A DNA stretch of 64,000 nucleotides from Acestrorhynchus altus. Lineage: Eukaryota > Chordata > Actinopteri > Characiformes > Acestrorhynchidae. This document shows, one piece after another, positions 62,150 through 64,000 of the stretch (position 1 is the first letter of the stretch; each line of letters opens with the position of its first letter). The translations under genes were made by a program, and so were the position numbers. Under the pieces are notes generated by a model. The model was not told where the DNA came from. It worked only from the letters and a program-made list of their open reading frames with translations, and did no database searches. Where the stretch lies: the NCBI GenBank assembly GCA_034509495.1, contig CM067506.1:17931328-17995327 (forward strand), read 5' to 3'.

Positions 62150-62700
62150 ATTATGGCTGGGTGCTATATCAATATTATTATTGATATCAGGATACAAAGA
62201 GAACAGCGTATGGTTTGAGACAATGTTGTAATGTTGAATTTTAAAGTTTTTAAAACTCTGGAGCTCTGCTCAAGCCCCTGCTCTAAGCTCCTCCTCTACT
62301 CTGCTCCCCTCCACCCCATCATCCTCAAATGTACTCACTATGGAGAGGCCATAAGATAAGATACATCATTTATTAGTCCCATATTTTCTGGACTATAAGC
62401 TGCACCCTGGAAAATAACATATATAAGGAGAAAAAAAATGCACCTCATTGTAAGACGTATGGTTTAAAGCATGGAAAAATGTGGCGGCTTATAGTCCGGA
62501 AAATACAGAATGTGTAAAGTATGTGTAAAGAATAAGTTAAGATCAAATTTCAGTATGTTTAACTATAGTAAAAAAGATGGAAGAAGGATTTCATGGGGTG
62601 TCCTCACACCATTGTAATTTTCACATCATATATTGTATCATAATTTGTATATCGCCATTCAGCCATTTTTGTCCATATCACCCAGCTCTAACATATATTA
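62150..62700. mobile_element. GGGCTGGGCGATAT MITE, copy D, with nested insertions
   Basis: The left end GGCTGGGTGCTATATCAATA (62,156) and the right end TCCATATCACCCAGCTCTA (62,671-62,690) are inverted repeats. The interior matches copy A (CTCTAAGCTCCTCCTCTACT and GATCAAATTTCAGTATG). Between 62,349 and 62,512 foreign sequence interrupts it, including the small palindromic MITE listed separately. Confidence 0.78.
62382..62510. mobile_element. Small palindromic MITE (TTTCCGGACTATAAG type)
   Basis: TATTTTCTGGACTATAAGC at the left and GCTTATAGTCCGGAAAATAC at the right are long inverted repeats of a fish MITE recognisable by its GACTATAAG words. It lies inside MITE copy D, next to a reversed LINE tail (ATAAGATAAG, 62,350). 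Confidence 0.75.
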
Positions 62701-63059
62701 GACCTGGTTCTGACTAATATATGTTACGTTAATTATATCATGATATATATGGAATTGAAATAAAAAAAAATTTTATTTCAAACAACAAATGATTAAAATT
62801 ACTTTTACTTTTATTAAAATTACAATTACAATTACACTTATTCAATTTGTCCAATAATTTTTCAAGCCACTGCTAATGTATAAAATTTATGATTGTGATT
62901 TGTAAGCAGTTGCAATATTAATGTATTATAAACGTTATTACTGTGACAGACCTAAGTGTAACCAAGTGGTGTAGAGTGGTGGACAATATATAATGTAGCA
63001 GCATTTTGTTGATCATGAGATCACATCGCCGCACATTGACAGTCTGAAATTGATTTGCT
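62701..63059. other. Unassigned AT-rich sequence
   Basis: Simple ATTACAATTACA-like runs occur near 62,815-62,840. Nothing else is recognised. Confidence 0.5.
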
Positions 63060-63215
63060 TTCTGCAGTCAACCACAACATTATGACCACTTTTTTATCAG
63101 CTTCACTTACCACACAGGAGCACTTTGTAGTTCTACAATTAGACTACTGTCCATTTGTTTCTCTGCATACCCTGCATACGCTGTATATATGGAACATGGA
63201 ACAATAAATCTATAA
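63060..63215. mobile_element. Fish DNA-transposon fragment
   Basis: CAACCACAACATTATGACCA and CACAGGAGCACTTTGTAGTT are phrases of a teleost DNA repeat. No ends can be fixed. Confidence 0.5.
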
Positions 63216-64000
63216 AATAACTACATTTCTAAGAAACAAAACAGAGAGGATAGAACCAGACCATTAACCAGATTTATTATTTATGCCATCAATAAACAGC
63301 ACTAATTAATTAAGCTATTAACACAGCAATTAAAGAGAAAGAAAATGCCGACTCATAGATTACAGAACACCTCACAGGAGATGAAGAAGGGAAGAGCTTT
63401 ATGTTAAACCATTGAAGATTTGAGCAGTTTATCACTGCAGAGGTCAATCAATGCAGGATTTGATGAAGATATGGAGTACAATCACTAGCCAGATCAGAGA
63501 GGAACAGTGAGACTGACCACAGTGCTTTTGTCACAGTGATCATTGTGACCGTAGTAACCTCTGCCCCACTGCAATAAAATGTAACATGTTTAAGAAGTGT
63601 TTATAGCTCTGGAGAGTTTGTTGGAGCTGTGCATGTGCATGTGTGTATTTGTGTAGAGGTTAGTTTAGTGAATGTTTATGCCAGATGGTCTGCAGCGCTG
63701 TTCTCTGACCCCACCCCCACTTCCCCCTACCAGCTGACCCTCAGCAACCCTGTTTCTTTCTCTTCTCTCTCTTTTTCCTTTCTCCCTCCCTAAGCAATTT
63801 AAAAAAAATAGCCTTTCCATTTTCACAGCCTCAAAGTTAGTTGGATGATTGACTGATAAACAGTTTAGTGGCCAGGTGTGGCCTGTCACTTTATTATGAC
63901 AAATGAAGGGGATAAAAGGCCTGGAGTTGCAAAATTTGCATTTGATAGCTGTTGTTATGGGAATCCAAAGAGGTGTCGATGCAAGTGAAGGAGGCCATTA
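63216..64000. other. Unassigned non-coding sequence
   Basis: A pyrimidine-rich tract runs from about 63,700 to 63,790. No exon or repeat is recognised up to the window end. Confidence 0.5.

Overview
The window reads as non-coding, repeat-rich nuclear DNA of a teleost fish, probably an otophysan (characiform, catfish or gymnotiform type). The evidence is the repeat content: several Tc1-like transposon families with typical teleost ends, L2 LINE copies with the fish-type 3' tail, a Rex/CR1-like LINE, tRNA-derived SINEs, hAT relics, a Ty3/Gypsy pol relic, a solo-LTR candidate, and very long CA and TA microsatellites. The order is an inference; no gene is recognised that would fix the species. 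Nothing looks bacterial or plasmid-like, and there is no operon, CRISPR array, rRNA or convincing tRNA gene.

No complete protein-coding gene can be supported. Four places could belong to host genes. (1) About 17,915-18,243, minus strand: a GC3-rich open frame ending in TGA with AATAAA 74 bases downstream, like a terminal exon. (2) 36,948-37,031, plus strand: an 84-base open segment with a strong splice acceptor and a GTAAG donor. (3) About 42,541-43,353: a CpG-dense segment with CCAAT, GC and E-box motifs, the best promoter and first-exon candidate; if it fires rightward, the right third of the window would be a first intron. (4) 61,122-61,294, plus strand: a weaker exon-like frame.

Layout. 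0-11 kb: hAT element with a perfect 8-bp target duplication, SINE, Tc1 fragments, a compound AATC/TA/CA microsatellite, a Tc1-type MITE and an L2 LINE. 11-17 kb: LINE tail, a 31/62-bp higher-order minisatellite and the first copy of an unnamed ~630-bp repeat (here family X). 17-27 kb: candidate terminal exon, an internally deleted Tc1 element, Gypsy pol relic, second hAT copy, tRNA-SINE and a 1-kb Tc1 element. 27-40 kb: two more family X copies, a Rex/CR1-like LINE, SINEs, a MITE and microsatellites. 40-47 kb: family X, Tc1, the CpG island, family X again, and a nearly full-length Tc1 relic. 47-64 kb: second L2 LINE, a MITE family with GGGCTGGGCGATAT ends (one copy split by a Tc1 insertion), a solo-LTR candidate, further Tc1, LINE and MITE relics, and long stretches where no feature was recognised.

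The elements do not form a pathway. What they record is a history: DNA transposons nested in one another, deletion derivatives with both ends kept, and microsatellites growing inside or beside mobile elements.
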